NCBI RefSeq assembly: GCF_007859755.1
Contig: NZ_SJPF01000001.1
Coordinates: forward strand, 1,662,082-1,726,081
Source of the DNA: Blastopirellula retiformator
GTDB lineage: Bacteria > Planctomycetota > Planctomycetia > Pirellulales > Pirellulaceae
Direction of reading: 5' to 3'
Length of the DNA stretch: 64,000 nucleotides
The translations under genes and the position numbers were made by a program. The notes beneath the pieces are model-generated. The model did no database searches, was not told where the DNA came from, and worked only from the letters and a program-made list of their open reading frames with translations. Each line of letters opens with the position of its first letter. Position 1 is the stretch's first letter. This document shows positions 9,397-19,414 of the stretch, piece by piece.

Positions 9397-10258
9397 GCTG
9401 CATGGCTTGAGAATGCGGGCCCAACACATTGTCGAAGGGTTCGTCTCGGGTTCGCACCGTAGTCCCTATCGCGGTTTCTCGATCGAGTTCGCCGAACACC
9501 GAGAGTACGCGCCGGGCGACGATCTGCGCTACCTCGACTGGAAGGTGTTCGGCCGGACCGACAAGTTCTATCTCAAGCAGTACGAAGACGAAACGAACCT
9601 GATCGCCTATCTGGTGCTCGACGTCAGCGAAAGTATGACCTATCGCGGTCCCAACTCGCCGCTTTCGAAGCTGGAGTACGCCGAGTGCATCGCCGCCACC
9701 ATGGCCTGGCTGACGCTGCATCAACAAGACGCCGTTGGCTTGGCGACGTTTGATGAAGAGGTGCGGACGCTGATTGAGCCCGGCAGTAGCCCGACGCAGC
9801 TTCAGCAGTTTTTTGACGTGCTCGATCGGACCGAGCCGCAGCGAAAAACGGCGACCGGTCCGATCTTTCATCAACTGGCCGAGCGTTGCCGCAAACGGGG
9901 CATCGTGTTGGTGATCAGCGACTTCTTTGACGACGTTGATGCGATGATCGCCGGGCTGAAGCATTTTCGGCATCGCCGACATGACGTAGTGCTGGTCCAT
10001 GTGCTCGATCCGGCCGAGCTCGATTTTCCGTTTCAACAGCCGACGCTGTTTCATGGGCTGGAGCAAATGCCGGAACTGTTGGTCGACCCGCAATCGCTCC
10101 GCAAGGCGTACTTGCGCGAGATCACCGCGGCGATCGCAGCGCTAAAGGCCCAGGCCAACAGCGCCAATATCGACTATCTGCAGGTTCGCACCGATCAGCC
10201 GCTCGATGTGGTGCTCAACGCGTTTCTGTCAGGACGTATGGCTCGGATGCATTCGTAA
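9353..10258 (+). CDS. DUF58 domain protein (MoxR partner)
   Basis: A 301-residue soluble protein with the DUF58 signature [20 protein letters not shown] (about 56-75) followed by a VWA-like core with LDVSESM (D90, S92, S94 as a MIDAS motif) and VISDFFDD later. DUF58 proteins are almost always encoded just after moxR, and the two overlap here by 44 bp, which implies coupled translation. The usual role proposed is a MoxR adaptor. There is no membrane segment in this member. Confidence 0.9.
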   Translation: MNKPTRRLDPQTLAKLHGLRMRAQHIVEGFVSGSHRSPYRGFSIEFAEHREYAPGDDLRYLDWKVFGRTDKFYLKQYEDETNLIAYLVLDVSESMTYRGPNSPLSKLEYAECIAATMAWLTLHQQDAVGLATFDEEVRTLIEPGSSPTQLQQFFDVLDRTEPQRKTATGPIFHQLAERCRKRGIVLVISDFFDDVDAMIAGLKHFRHRRHDVVLVHVLDPAELDFPFQQPTLFHGLEQMPELLVDPQSLRKAYLREITAAIAALKAQANSANIDYLQVRTDQPLDVVLNAFLSGRMARMHS

Positions 10259-10271
10259 GGAAAGATCGCCT

Positions 10272-12416
10272 GTGGAGTTGTTGGCCGTCAGCCCGTTTTT
10301 ATTTTCCAGCGCCGGTATGTTGGCGTGGGGACTGGCCGCCGCTGCGCCGATTTTGATTCATCTCTGGAATCGTCGGCGGCATCGCGAGACGAACTGGGCG
10401 GCGATGCACTACCTGATCGCCGCGATGAAAAAGAACTCGCGGCGGATTCAGATCGAGCAATTGCTGTTGCTGATCGTCCGGTGCGCGATCATGTTGCTGT
10501 TCGCGTTGGCGCTAGCCGACATTTCGTGCAGTTCCGGTTCGCCGCTGGCGGCGTCGGCGACGCTCGACGCGCGGCATACGGTGATCGTCATCGACGGCTC
10601 GTACAGCATGGACTATCGCGAGAATGGCCGGTCACGCTTTGATCGAGCGAAAGAGGAGGCCCGGCATCTGATCGAGGCGACCTCGCAAGGAGACGCCCAT
10701 ACGCTGGTGCGAATGGGCGAGCCGCCGCTGGTGGTGATCGGCGATCCCGCGTACGACGCCGGCGACGTGATGCAAGAGATCGACGCGCTGCAGATTGCCG
10801 ATAGCGGCGCCAACCTGGAAGCGACGCTAGCCGAGGTCGAAAAGATCTTGGATGGCGCTAATGAGAATCATCCCCGCTTGAGCCGGTCGCGCGTGGTATT
10901 CCTCAGCGACCTGCAGAAGACGACCTGGGAGTCGGCCTCCGCCGCAACCGCCCGATTGGATCAACTGGCGACCAAGAGCAGTCTCAGCCTGATCGACCTG
11001 GGGCAACCGACCACCAGCAACGCGTTTATCGAGAACGTCCGCATGGTCGAGCCATTCGCCACGCTCGCCGCTCCCAGCACCTTTGAAGTCGACGTCCGGC
11101 GCCAGGGAGACTTGGGCGCCGGCGGCGAGAGCGTCCGCATGTTTGTCGATGACACGCTTGTCGGGCAGCAGCTGATCGACCTATCGAGCAGCGAAGCGGC
11201 CGCCGCACAGTTTTCGCATCGCTTTGAAAAAGAAGGGGACCATGCCGTCGAGTTTCGCCTGGACGACGACCCATTGCCGATCGACGACCATCGCTGGATC
11301 GTCGCCGCGGCCAAAGATCAGGTCCGCGTCTTGTGCGTCGCCGGCAGTCCCGGCGCGGCGAAATTCTTGAAGTTCGCTCTGCGTCCCGATGACGCAGCCG
11401 ATGCGGCGATCGCGCCGGAAGTGATCAACCAATCGGCCCTGGTCGAGATTGATCTGGCGCCGTTTGCCGCGATCTTCGTCGCGGATGCCGCCCGGTTTAC
11501 GCCGCAGGAAGCAGGCGTGCTGACCGAATTCGCGGAAACCGGGAAAGGCCTCGCGTTCTTCCTGGGGCCTGACGCCGACGCCGAAAATTACAACCGTCTG
11601 CTGGGATCGGCCGAACGGCCGCTGTTGCCGGTGAAATTGGAGACCCCCAGCGGCGAAGGAGACTACCGTTTTGATCCGCGCGGGTACGAACATCCGCTGG
11701 TCGAACCGTTCCGCGGGCAGCAAGGGGGCGGTTTGCTATCGACGCCAATCTGGCGGTACTTCCGCGTACAGCGAAACGAAACGGCCCGCGTAGCGCTGTG
11801 GCTGGATAACGGCGATCCGGCGATCGTACTGGGGAGCGGCAATCAAAGTGAGGGCGTCGACAGCGTCGCGGTCATCGCTCTGCCGGCGGCGATTACCACT
11901 GGTTCCGGTCAGCCGTGGTCAGCCCTGCCGACGTGGCCCAGTTTTCCGCCGCTGGTTCAAGAGACGTTGGCGCAAATCGTGCGGGGAGAAAGCGATCGGC
12001 AAAACGTCTTAGTGGGGCAAGTGCTGCAAGGAAGACTGACTGCCAGCAGCAGCGCCGTAACCGCCGCGATTACAACACCACGGAAAGAGACGCAGCGGCT
12101 GGGACGACTACCCGACGGCAGTTGGGCGTTTGACGAAACCGAAGTGAGCGGCGTCTATCGTCTACAAGTGAGCGATCGCGCCGACGCTGATGCGCTGTTT
12201 GCCGTCAATCTGCGAACCGCGGAAAGCGATCTGACGCAGGTCTCGCGCGAAGACTTGCCGCCGGTGCTGTTTGAAGCGAGCACCGATGAAGGCGCCTTTT
12301 TGGCGACCGGAATCGTGGAGGGAATCCCGCTTTTTCGGATGCTGTTGATCGCCGTATTGACGCTGTTATTGCTGGAACCGATTCTTGCCTGGAAGTTTGG
12401 ATCGGCCGCCCTATGA
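10272..12416 (+). CDS. BatA-type membrane protein with VWA domain
   Basis: A 714-residue protein. The N-terminal aerotolerance-type (BatA) region has two helices (about 14-33 and 63-83) flanking RRRHRETNWAAMHYL. A VWA domain follows, with a MIDAS at D108, S110 and S112 in VIDGSYSMD. The rest is beta-rich, ending in one helix near residues 685-705. The start is GTG 10272 with AAGGAAAG 7 bp upstream; the frame is open further upstream but that part overlaps DUF58 coding sequence. It overlaps the next gene by 4 bp. With MoxR and DUF58 it should form a periplasm-facing membrane assembly whose client is unknown. Confidence 0.87.
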   Translation: MELLAVSPFLFSSAGMLAWGLAAAAPILIHLWNRRRHRETNWAAMHYLIAAMKKNSRRIQIEQLLLLIVRCAIMLLFALALADISCSSGSPLAASATLDARHTVIVIDGSYSMDYRENGRSRFDRAKEEARHLIEATSQGDAHTLVRMGEPPLVVIGDPAYDAGDVMQEIDALQIADSGANLEATLAEVEKILDGANENHPRLSRSRVVFLSDLQKTTWESASAATARLDQLATKSSLSLIDLGQPTTSNAFIENVRMVEPFATLAAPSTFEVDVRRQGDLGAGGESVRMFVDDTLVGQQLIDLSSSEAAAAQFSHRFEKEGDHAVEFRLDDDPLPIDDHRWIVAAAKDQVRVLCVAGSPGAAKFLKFALRPDDAADAAIAPEVINQSALVEIDLAPFAAIFVADAARFTPQEAGVLTEFAETGKGLAFFLGPDADAENYNRLLGSAERPLLPVKLETPSGEGDYRFDPRGYEHPLVEPFRGQQGGGLLSTPIWRYFRVQRNETARVALWLDNGDPAIVLGSGNQSEGVDSVAVIALPAAITTGSGQPWSALPTWPSFPPLVQETLAQIVRGESDRQNVLVGQVLQGRLTASSSAVTAAITTPRKETQRLGRLPDGSWAFDETEVSGVYRLQVSDRADADALFAVNLRTAESDLTQVSREDLPPVLFEASTDEGAFLATGIVEGIPLFRMLLIAVLTLLLLEPILAWKFGSAAL

Positions 12417-14800
12417 ACGAAACATTCGACCGGTGGATCTACTGGTTTTTCGCGGGCGACGCCGCCGAGCAGGCGGATGGTTTGCAGTCGAGCCTGCAGT
12501 GGATCGCCCCCTGGGCGCCCTGGGGCACGATTGCGATTCTAATTGGCGGCGGCGTGCTGGTCGCTTCGATCTATTACCGCGAACGCTCCACGAAGCAGGC
12601 CTGGTTCAAGGCGACGCTCGCTGCGATGCGGATCGCGCTGGTCGCGTTGATCCTGTTCATGTTGTACGGCTTATCGCTGCGACCATATCGAACCGATACG
12701 CCTGATTTGGTCTTGGCGCTGGACGACTCGCAAAGCATGTCGCACATCGATCCGCTCAGCGGGGAAGAAGCGTCGCAGATCAAGTCGCGACTGTCGGCCG
12801 CTGGCTACGCCGACGCATCGCGCTGGAATCAAGGACGCACGTTGCTGCTGGGGGAAGATTGGTTTGACCAACTGCAGTCGCGGTATCGACTGAAAGGGTA
12901 CTACGTCGGCGATAGCGGCCGGGCCTGGAGCGGCGATATCGAACAATGGCCCGAAACGCTGCAGTTGGCCGAGGCGAATCGACCGGCGAGCCGACTTGGG
13001 GACAGTCTGACCGAGATCTTCCAACAGCAGCGGGGCCGACCGACCGCCGCGGTGGTGTTGTTGACCGATGGGATCACGACCGAAGGAAAGTCGCTGTCGG
13101 ATGCGGCGGTGGTCGCCCGGCGTCGCGGAGCGCCCCTGTTTGTGGTGGGGCTGGGGAGTCGCCAAAGGCAACTGAACGCCAGCGTCGAAGATCTCGATGT
13201 CGAGCGCGCCGCGTTTGTCGGCGATCCGCTGAATTTCAAGTTTCGATTCGGCGCGACCGGCATGGCGGGCAAGACCGCCAAAGTGACGCTGCGGAAGAAG
13301 GACGATCCAGAGATTCTCGCCGAGAAGAACGTCACTATTTCGACCGACGAAATGACGCGTCAGATGGAACTGCAGTTCCGGCCGACCGAAAAAGGGGACT
13401 TCACCTTTATCATCGACGTCGAAGCGGGGGACGACGAAGTTGATCTCAGCGATAATCAAGCGACCGCGCAAGTGGCGGTTCGCGATGATGCGATCAAGGT
13501 GCTGCTGGTCGACTCGCAGCCGCGGTTTGAATATCGCTATCTCAAGACGCTATTCGAACGCCAACTGAAGCCGGTCAGCGCCAGCGGTCAGCCGGAGAAC
13601 GCCTTTGACCTGACGGCGATTCTGCAAGACTCCGACATGGAATATTCGGACCAGGATGCCGTCGCCGAGCGGGTGTTCCCCGCCAGCCAGGAAGAGTTGT
13701 TTCAGTTTGACGTCATCGTGATCGGCGACGCGAACCCGGCGTTCCTCAGCCGCAGCAATTTGGAACTGGTCAACAAGTTTGTGGTGGAGAAGGGGGGCGG
13801 CGTCATTTTTGTCGCCGGCGATCAGTATCTGCCGTGGCTGTATGGCGGCACGCCGTTGGCGGCGCTCTTTCCGTTTCAGCTGGAAAACGCGCAGCGTCCT
13901 GCGCCCCCGCTGTCGAGTTCGATTCCGGTCAAGCTCAGTAACCTCGGCGTGACTTCGCCGCCGCTGCAGGTTGGCGCCAATACCAGCGACACGCTGCGGC
14001 GGTGGGATTCGATTGAGCAGCTGTACTGGTTGCCGGAGTTTACTTCGCTGAAGTCTGGCGCCCAGGTATTGGCGACGGCCCGCGATCGCTTTGATCCGCA
14101 AGGGGATCCGATTCCGCTGTTGATGCAGCAGTTTGTCGGCGGTGGAAAGGTGATGTTCTTGGCCAGCGACGATCTGTGGCGGTGGGAGCATCACGATCCA
14201 TTTTGGATGCAGACGGTTCGCTACCTGGCCCGGGCTTCGGTCTTGGGGGGAGGTTGGGGCGCCGAGTTGGCCGCCAGCCGCAACGAGTACGAACGGGGCG
14301 AGCCGGTCCGATTGCGAGTTCGCTTTTTTGACGACCGCAAAGCGCCGACCAGCGACCAAGGGGTGACCGTCATGATCGAGCAAGCAGGGGGACGCCAACG
14401 CCGCGTCTCGCTGGCCCGCAGTTCGGGAAGCCGCGACACCTTCGAGGCGGCGATCAGCGATCTGCCGGAAGGAGAATACCGTGCGTGGATTGCCGAGCCG
14501 GTGATGTCGGACGCACCGGAGCAAGCGGCGACCCGTTTTCGGATCGAAGCGACTGCCGGCGAAATGGCTCGCTTGGCGGCCGATTTTGGCGAGTTGCGGA
14601 CCGCCGCCAGCGTCGCCGGCGGAACGTTTTATACCTTCGCCGAGGCGACTCAACTCCTGAATGACTTGCCAGAAGGGCGACAAGTGCGGATTGAAACGCT
14701 CTCGCCGATCCCGGTTTGGAATTCCTGGAAACTAGCGACCCTGTTCATCAGTCTTATTATTGGCGAGTGGTTGTTGCGGAAGCGAGGAGGGATGCTGTAA
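12413..14800 (+). CDS. VWA/glutamine-amidotransferase-like membrane protein
   Basis: A 795-residue protein with two N-terminal helices (about 38-54 and 70-90), then a VWA domain with MIDAS D104, S106 and S108 (LALDDSQSM) and LLTDGITTEGKS. The middle contains a class I glutamine-amidotransferase-like fold around EKGGGVIFVAGDQYLPWLYG, without an obvious catalytic Cys, as in other members of this membrane family. A final helix is at about 770-788. It overlaps the upstream gene by 4 bp (ATGA). Planctomycete MoxR clusters commonly contain such paired VWA proteins; the function is unknown. Confidence 0.85.
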   Translation: MNETFDRWIYWFFAGDAAEQADGLQSSLQWIAPWAPWGTIAILIGGGVLVASIYYRERSTKQAWFKATLAAMRIALVALILFMLYGLSLRPYRTDTPDLVLALDDSQSMSHIDPLSGEEASQIKSRLSAAGYADASRWNQGRTLLLGEDWFDQLQSRYRLKGYYVGDSGRAWSGDIEQWPETLQLAEANRPASRLGDSLTEIFQQQRGRPTAAVVLLTDGITTEGKSLSDAAVVARRRGAPLFVVGLGSRQRQLNASVEDLDVERAAFVGDPLNFKFRFGATGMAGKTAKVTLRKKDDPEILAEKNVTISTDEMTRQMELQFRPTEKGDFTFIIDVEAGDDEVDLSDNQATAQVAVRDDAIKVLLVDSQPRFEYRYLKTLFERQLKPVSASGQPENAFDLTAILQDSDMEYSDQDAVAERVFPASQEELFQFDVIVIGDANPAFLSRSNLELVNKFVVEKGGGVIFVAGDQYLPWLYGGTPLAALFPFQLENAQRPAPPLSSSIPVKLSNLGVTSPPLQVGANTSDTLRRWDSIEQLYWLPEFTSLKSGAQVLATARDRFDPQGDPIPLLMQQFVGGGKVMFLASDDLWRWEHHDPFWMQTVRYLARASVLGGGWGAELAASRNEYERGEPVRLRVRFFDDRKAPTSDQGVTVMIEQAGGRQRRVSLARSSGSRDTFEAAISDLPEGEYRAWIAEPVMSDAPEQAATRFRIEATAGEMARLAADFGELRTAASVAGGTFYTFAEATQLLNDLPEGRQVRIETLSPIPVWNSWKLATLFISLIIGEWLLRKRGGML

Positions 14801-14884
14801 CGGTCGCTCGCGCCGTTTTCGACTGGAAGCGGCGGCGACAAGCCCGGTATAGTGAAGGAGGCGATTCTCCAACATCGATAGGAC

Positions 14885-17800
14885 ATGAAGCACCCAATCA
14901 TTCAGCAAATCGAACGCGTCCGAGACCGCGCCATGCGGTTGGTTCGGCTGCGCGCAACGCTGTGGTGCGTCGCCGCGCTCGTTGGCGCCTTGGGCGGAAT
15001 CGCATTGCTTGACTACGTGGTGCATAGCGAAGACGCGGGGACCCGCTATTTCTTTTCGCTCGCCGCTTGGGGCAGTTGCATTGCGATCGCGATCTATCTG
15101 TTACCGAAAGCGTGGCGGTGGAAGCCGACGCTGTTGGCGACGGCGCAGCGGCTCGAATCGTTCTTTCCGCAGTTTCGAGATCGCGTCACCAGTTCGCTGG
15201 AGTTTTTAGAGAGCGGCGCCTCGACCGGATCGCTCGCGCTCCAGCGCAATGTGATCGCCGAGACCGAGGCCGATTTGCAAAGCTACGACCTGGACGCCGC
15301 CGTCAATCGAGACATCTACAAGCGTGGGGCGCTGGTGGCGATCGCCGCCGTCGCCCTGGCCGCGGTTTTGGTTGTCGCCGCGCCTCGGTATGCCCGCATC
15401 GGGCTGACGCGGCTAGCGGCGCCTTGGAGCGACGCCCAATGGCCGCGGGTTAATCAACTGCAGTTTGTCGATCCACCCAGCACGGTGGCGGTAGGCGAAA
15501 GCGTTTCGCTGGAAGTGATTGATGGCGGCGGAGAACTGCCCGATGGCGTGACGCTGCAGGTCGATCGGGGCGATCGCATCGAATCGCTGCCGATGGAGTT
15601 CGACTTTGGCAAGTCGGTGATGAAGCGAACATTGGCCAACGTCACCACCGACCTCCGCTATCGCGCGTTCGGCGGCGATGACGACGCGATGTCATGGCGG
15701 ACGCTGAAAGCGGTCGATCCGCCGAAAATCATCGACGTGCAGGTAACGGTTGCTCCGCCCGCTTATACCGAGTGGGCGGCAACTCCCTCGCCGCGGGTGA
15801 TTCTGGCGCTGCAAGGATCGCAGGTCGAGATCTCCGGCAAAGTCGATCAGCCGATCGCCCAGGCGCGGCTGCACTTTGAAAATGCGCAAGGGAAACGGAC
15901 GATTCCGCTGAAGGTGGGCGAAGATCAGCTGTCGCTCGTCGGTGATTCGGATACGCCGTTCCTGCTGACCGCTTCCGGAGTCTATTGGCTGGAAGTCGAG
16001 ACGGCGTCCGGTTTGGTGCGGACCGAGCGAGATCGTTTTCAGGCTCGTGCACTCGCCGACAAACCGCCAGAGCTGACCTGGAAGCAGCCGGAAGAGAACA
16101 TCTACGTCACGCCGACCGCTAGTATCGAACTGGCGGCGGAAGGTTCGGACGATCTTGGCCTGCAGCGGGCGCTGATAAAGTTCATGAATCTGCGTGCGAC
16201 CGACGCCGGCGCCACCGAAGTGGAACTTTGGACGGCGCCCGACAGCGCGCCGCGAGTCGCTTCGCTGGAGTCGATCAGCTCGGATCCACTGCCGCCGGTG
16301 GCGCTTGGATATCAGTGGCAACTCAAGGAATTGGAAGACTTGCGGCCAGGGGACGTTCTAGAGGCGACGCTGGTCGGCTACGACCGAAAACCTCAAGAAG
16401 GCGTGAGCCTGCCGCGGCGGATCACGATCGTCTCGCCGGAGCAGATGGAAGAGCGAATCGTCGGGATGCAGCGGCGGTTGATCACGCAATTGAGCGAAGC
16501 GGCTCAGGCTCAAGCCGAAGCCCGCAGCGAAACGTCGGCCGTCGAAATCGCCGCCGCCGAAGGGAAACCGCTCGGCCCGCAGGATCGTTCGCGACTTCAG
16601 AACGCCGAGCTGCGCCAACGTCGCGTCCGGCGTGAGATCGCCGATCCACAAACCGGCGTCGGCGCCCAGATCGAAAAGATCGAGCGCGAGATGGAGCGGA
16701 ACGGTTTGGACGATCCCGACACGAAGGACCAACTGGTCGCTCTGCGAGCGCAAACCGAACAGATGGCGGGCGAAGAGCTGGCCAGCATCGAGAACAAGCT
16801 GGGCGAAGCGAAACGCCAGATCGAACTTGGCGAGAACTCGTCGCCGGCCGAACGCAGCGAGCAAGCGGCCGAAATGCGCGGCAAGCTGGCCGAGACGGTC
16901 GAGCAGCAGCGGACCGCCGAACGCCAATTGGAAGAGATGATCTCGGGGCTGTCGCAATGGGATACATATCGCCGCTTCGCGATCGACTTGCGGGCGCTGC
17001 GTCAGCGCCAACAAGACCTGCAGCAGCGCACCGAAGAAGACCAAGCGGCGGCGATCGGTAAGACGCCCGAGAGCCTGGATCCTGCCGAACGATCCGAGCG
17101 GAAACGTTTGGCGACCGACCAGGCCGATCTGGCGAATCAGCTGGACCGGATCCAGTCGCGCATGCGGGAGATGGAAAAACAGCTGGCCGGTAGCGAACCG
17201 GGGGCGGCCGAAACGTTGAAAGATGCGGTCGAGCAGCAGCGGCAAGAAGCGATCTCGCAGAAGATGCGGGAGGCAGGCGCCCAACTGGCGGAAAACCAGA
17301 TGGGAGAGGCGGCCAACTCGCAGTCGGAAGTCGACAAACAGTTGGGAGAGATGCTCGACATCTTGAACAATCGTCGTGAGAACCGCCTGAAGCAGCTCTC
17401 CGAGAAGCTGAAGGAAGCGGAGCAAGAACTGCGTGACCTGAACGCGAAACAAAAGGGTCTGCAAGACAAACTAAAACAGGCCGCCCGGACGCAAAACCCG
17501 CAAGAGCGCCAACGCCAGTTGGAACGCCTGGCCGCTGAGCAAAAGAACTTGCAAGCGCAGGCCGAACGACTGGCCCGCAAGCTAGAGCGTTTGCGAGCCG
17601 ACAAGGCGGCCGACGCCGTTCGCCAGTCGGCGCAGAGACTAGAGAACGCCGCCGACAACGCGAACAACGATGACGCCGGGGCGTCGCTGGAGCAGCAGGA
17701 GCAGGCCGAGCGCGATCTAGAAGAAGCGCAGCAAGAGCTGGCCGAGAAACAAAAACAGGTCGAAAAAGATCTGGCCGAAGAGCAATCGCAGCGTCTGCGT

Positions 17801-18541
17801 CAGTCGATCGAGTCGATGGTGACGCAGCAGCAAACGGTCGTTCGCGAGATTGATCGCCTGCAAGAGATTGTCGGCGAACGTCGTCCGAATGCGGCCGAGG
17901 GAGAGTCGATTCGGCTCATCTCGCAGCTGCAAAAGGGGCTGATGACCGAAACGGCCGATTTTGCGCGGACAATTTCCAAGGCGGCGGTTTTCCACCTCTC
18001 ACTGACCACGGCGGCCGATTTGATGCGGGAAACGGCCCGCGGACTCGATGCGCGCGACATTTCGACTTCGACCGAGCGCACCGCCAGTCAGGCGGCCACG
18101 CGGCTGGAGCAATTGCTGGCCGCGATGGAGGAAGGGGATGCGGAAGAGAATCAGCCGCAAAATAACGATCAGGGGCAGCAAGAAGGCCAACAGCAAGGTG
18201 GCGACCAGCAGCGGAGCCAGGACGGCATCAGCCAGATTGCCCAGCTGAAATTGCTGAAACTGATGCAGCAGGGGGTCAACGACCTGACCGCCGAGGCGGC
18301 GGCTCGTTTGGCGAAGGAGTCTCCCCCCTCGGTCGAGCTGGAAATAGAATTGGCCCGGCTGGCGAAAGAGCAGGGCGATCTCGCCGAATTAGCGTTAGAA
18401 TTAACAAAGCCGGCCAAGGAAGATATCTTCGAGATCGAAGAAGAAGAGGAGCCGGCCGATCCGGCCGGCGACGCTGCGCCTGCGGATGACGTCCCCGGTG
18501 AAGTCGGCCCCGGTAAAGCCGACCCAGTGGAGAACCTGTAA
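14885..18541 (+). CDS. large DUF4175-like membrane protein with long coiled coil
   Basis: A 1218-residue protein. Two N-terminal helices (about 27-46 and 56-74) and a third near 142-162 anchor it. Then comes an Ig-like/beta region (about 190-500), and from about 515 to 1085 a long Glu/Gln/Arg/Ala coiled coil with heptad-like patterns (for example ELRDLNAKQKGLQDKLKQAA). The C-terminal part is Gln-rich (GQQEGQQQGGDQQ) and acidic. The layout matches DUF4175-type proteins found downstream of BatA/VWA genes. The gap from the previous gene is 84 bp. Its TAA overlaps the ATG of the polyQ gene by one base. A structural or scaffold role is inferred from the architecture only. Confidence 0.8.
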   Translation: MKHPIIQQIERVRDRAMRLVRLRATLWCVAALVGALGGIALLDYVVHSEDAGTRYFFSLAAWGSCIAIAIYLLPKAWRWKPTLLATAQRLESFFPQFRDRVTSSLEFLESGASTGSLALQRNVIAETEADLQSYDLDAAVNRDIYKRGALVAIAAVALAAVLVVAAPRYARIGLTRLAAPWSDAQWPRVNQLQFVDPPSTVAVGESVSLEVIDGGGELPDGVTLQVDRGDRIESLPMEFDFGKSVMKRTLANVTTDLRYRAFGGDDDAMSWRTLKAVDPPKIIDVQVTVAPPAYTEWAATPSPRVILALQGSQVEISGKVDQPIAQARLHFENAQGKRTIPLKVGEDQLSLVGDSDTPFLLTASGVYWLEVETASGLVRTERDRFQARALADKPPELTWKQPEENIYVTPTASIELAAEGSDDLGLQRALIKFMNLRATDAGATEVELWTAPDSAPRVASLESISSDPLPPVALGYQWQLKELEDLRPGDVLEATLVGYDRKPQEGVSLPRRITIVSPEQMEERIVGMQRRLITQLSEAAQAQAEARSETSAVEIAAAEGKPLGPQDRSRLQNAELRQRRVRREIADPQTGVGAQIEKIEREMERNGLDDPDTKDQLVALRAQTEQMAGEELASIENKLGEAKRQIELGENSSPAERSEQAAEMRGKLAETVEQQRTAERQLEEMISGLSQWDTYRRFAIDLRALRQRQQDLQQRTEEDQAAAIGKTPESLDPAERSERKRLATDQADLANQLDRIQSRMREMEKQLAGSEPGAAETLKDAVEQQRQEAISQKMREAGAQLAENQMGEAANSQSEVDKQLGEMLDILNNRRENRLKQLSEKLKEAEQELRDLNAKQKGLQDKLKQAARTQNPQERQRQLERLAAEQKNLQAQAERLARKLERLRADKAADAVRQSAQRLENAADNANNDDAGASLEQQEQAERDLEEAQQELAEKQKQVEKDLAEEQSQRLRQSIESMVTQQQTVVREIDRLQEIVGERRPNAAEGESIRLISQLQKGLMTETADFARTISKAAVFHLSLTTAADLMRETARGLDARDISTSTERTASQAATRLEQLLAAMEEGDAEENQPQNNDQGQQEGQQQGGDQQRSQDGISQIAQLKLLKLMQQGVNDLTAEAAARLAKESPPSVELEIELARLAKEQGDLAELALELTKPAKEDIFEIEEEEEPADPAGDAAPADDVPGEVGPGKADPVENL

Positions 18542-19365
18542 TGCGAATGCTCTCAATGCTTGCGATGTGCGCGCTACTGTCTGCGGCTGCGCCCGTGCTG
18601 GCCGATCAGGATTCGCTCGATCAGGAACTGCTGGAAGGGCTGGGGGATGACCTGTTTGAGGGACTCGACATTCCCGACGTCGTCCCACCGAAGCCAAGCG
18701 AAAACAAACCGGACGGCTCGCAAGATCCGCCCGGAAATGAGCCGCTGATCGGAGAGCCCGATGGCGAGGATCTCGGCGAAGGGCCGGAGAATCCGCTGCT
18801 GCAAATTGGCCGCGACATGCAGACCGTGCAAGATCGGATCGGCCAAGGTCAGGCCGAAGACGACACGCTCTCGATGCAGCAGTCGATCATCAAGCAGTTG
18901 GATGATTTGATCGAACAAGCCAAGCAGCAGCAACAACAGCAGCAACAGCAACAAAACCCACAGCAGCAGCAACAACAGCAACAACAAAAAAATCAGCAGC
19001 AGCAACAGCAGAACCAACAACAGCAGCAATCGCAGCAACAGGGCCAACAGGGCCAACAGGGCCAACAACAGCCGCAAAACGGCGGCGCTGAACCGCAGCC
19101 CCAGGAAGGGGACGCAGAGCAACAGTCGCAGCAGCAGCGTGACAATGAACAGGCGATGGAGAGCAGCGACGAACTGCGAGACAAAGACTACGAACTACTG
19201 CCGCTGGAAGCCCGCGGCGCGTTGATCAAGGAAGTTTGGGGACAACTCCCTGAACGAGTTCGCCAGCAGTTGCAAAACGCTTCGGTCGAAAAGTTTCTGC
19301 CAAAATACGAACGTCTTACGGAAGACTATTTTCGCCGTCTGGCGGAAGAGGAGCAAGGTCGATGA
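18541..19365 (+). CDS. exported polyglutamine-rich protein
   Basis: A 274-residue protein with a signal peptide (about 1-21), an acidic segment (DQELLEGLGDDLFEGL), a helical stretch, then an almost pure Gln tract (about residues 128-185), and a folded C-terminal part (about 205-274) containing LPLEARGALIKEVWGQLPER. The Gln codons are a mix of CAA and CAG, so the tract is selected at the protein level and is not a simple triplet expansion. I know no named family. Translation is coupled to the 1218-residue Gln-rich neighbour through a one-base stop/start overlap, which suggests the two proteins act together. Confidence 0.75.
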   Translation: MRMLSMLAMCALLSAAAPVLADQDSLDQELLEGLGDDLFEGLDIPDVVPPKPSENKPDGSQDPPGNEPLIGEPDGEDLGEGPENPLLQIGRDMQTVQDRIGQGQAEDDTLSMQQSIIKQLDDLIEQAKQQQQQQQQQQNPQQQQQQQQQKNQQQQQQNQQQQQSQQQGQQGQQGQQQPQNGGAEPQPQEGDAEQQSQQQRDNEQAMESSDELRDKDYELLPLEARGALIKEVWGQLPERVRQQLQNASVEKFLPKYERLTEDYFRRLAEEEQGR

Positions 19366-19414
19366 TTCGCCGTCGCTCGCCATCCGTTGGGGCCGCCGTT
19401 CCTAGGGAGAGGTC

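Noticed and set aside
18927-19080. Triplet-repeat expansion or CRISPR-like array in the CAG/CAA stretch
   Set aside because: The codons alternate irregularly, there are no spacers, and the frame continues into a folded C-terminal domain.
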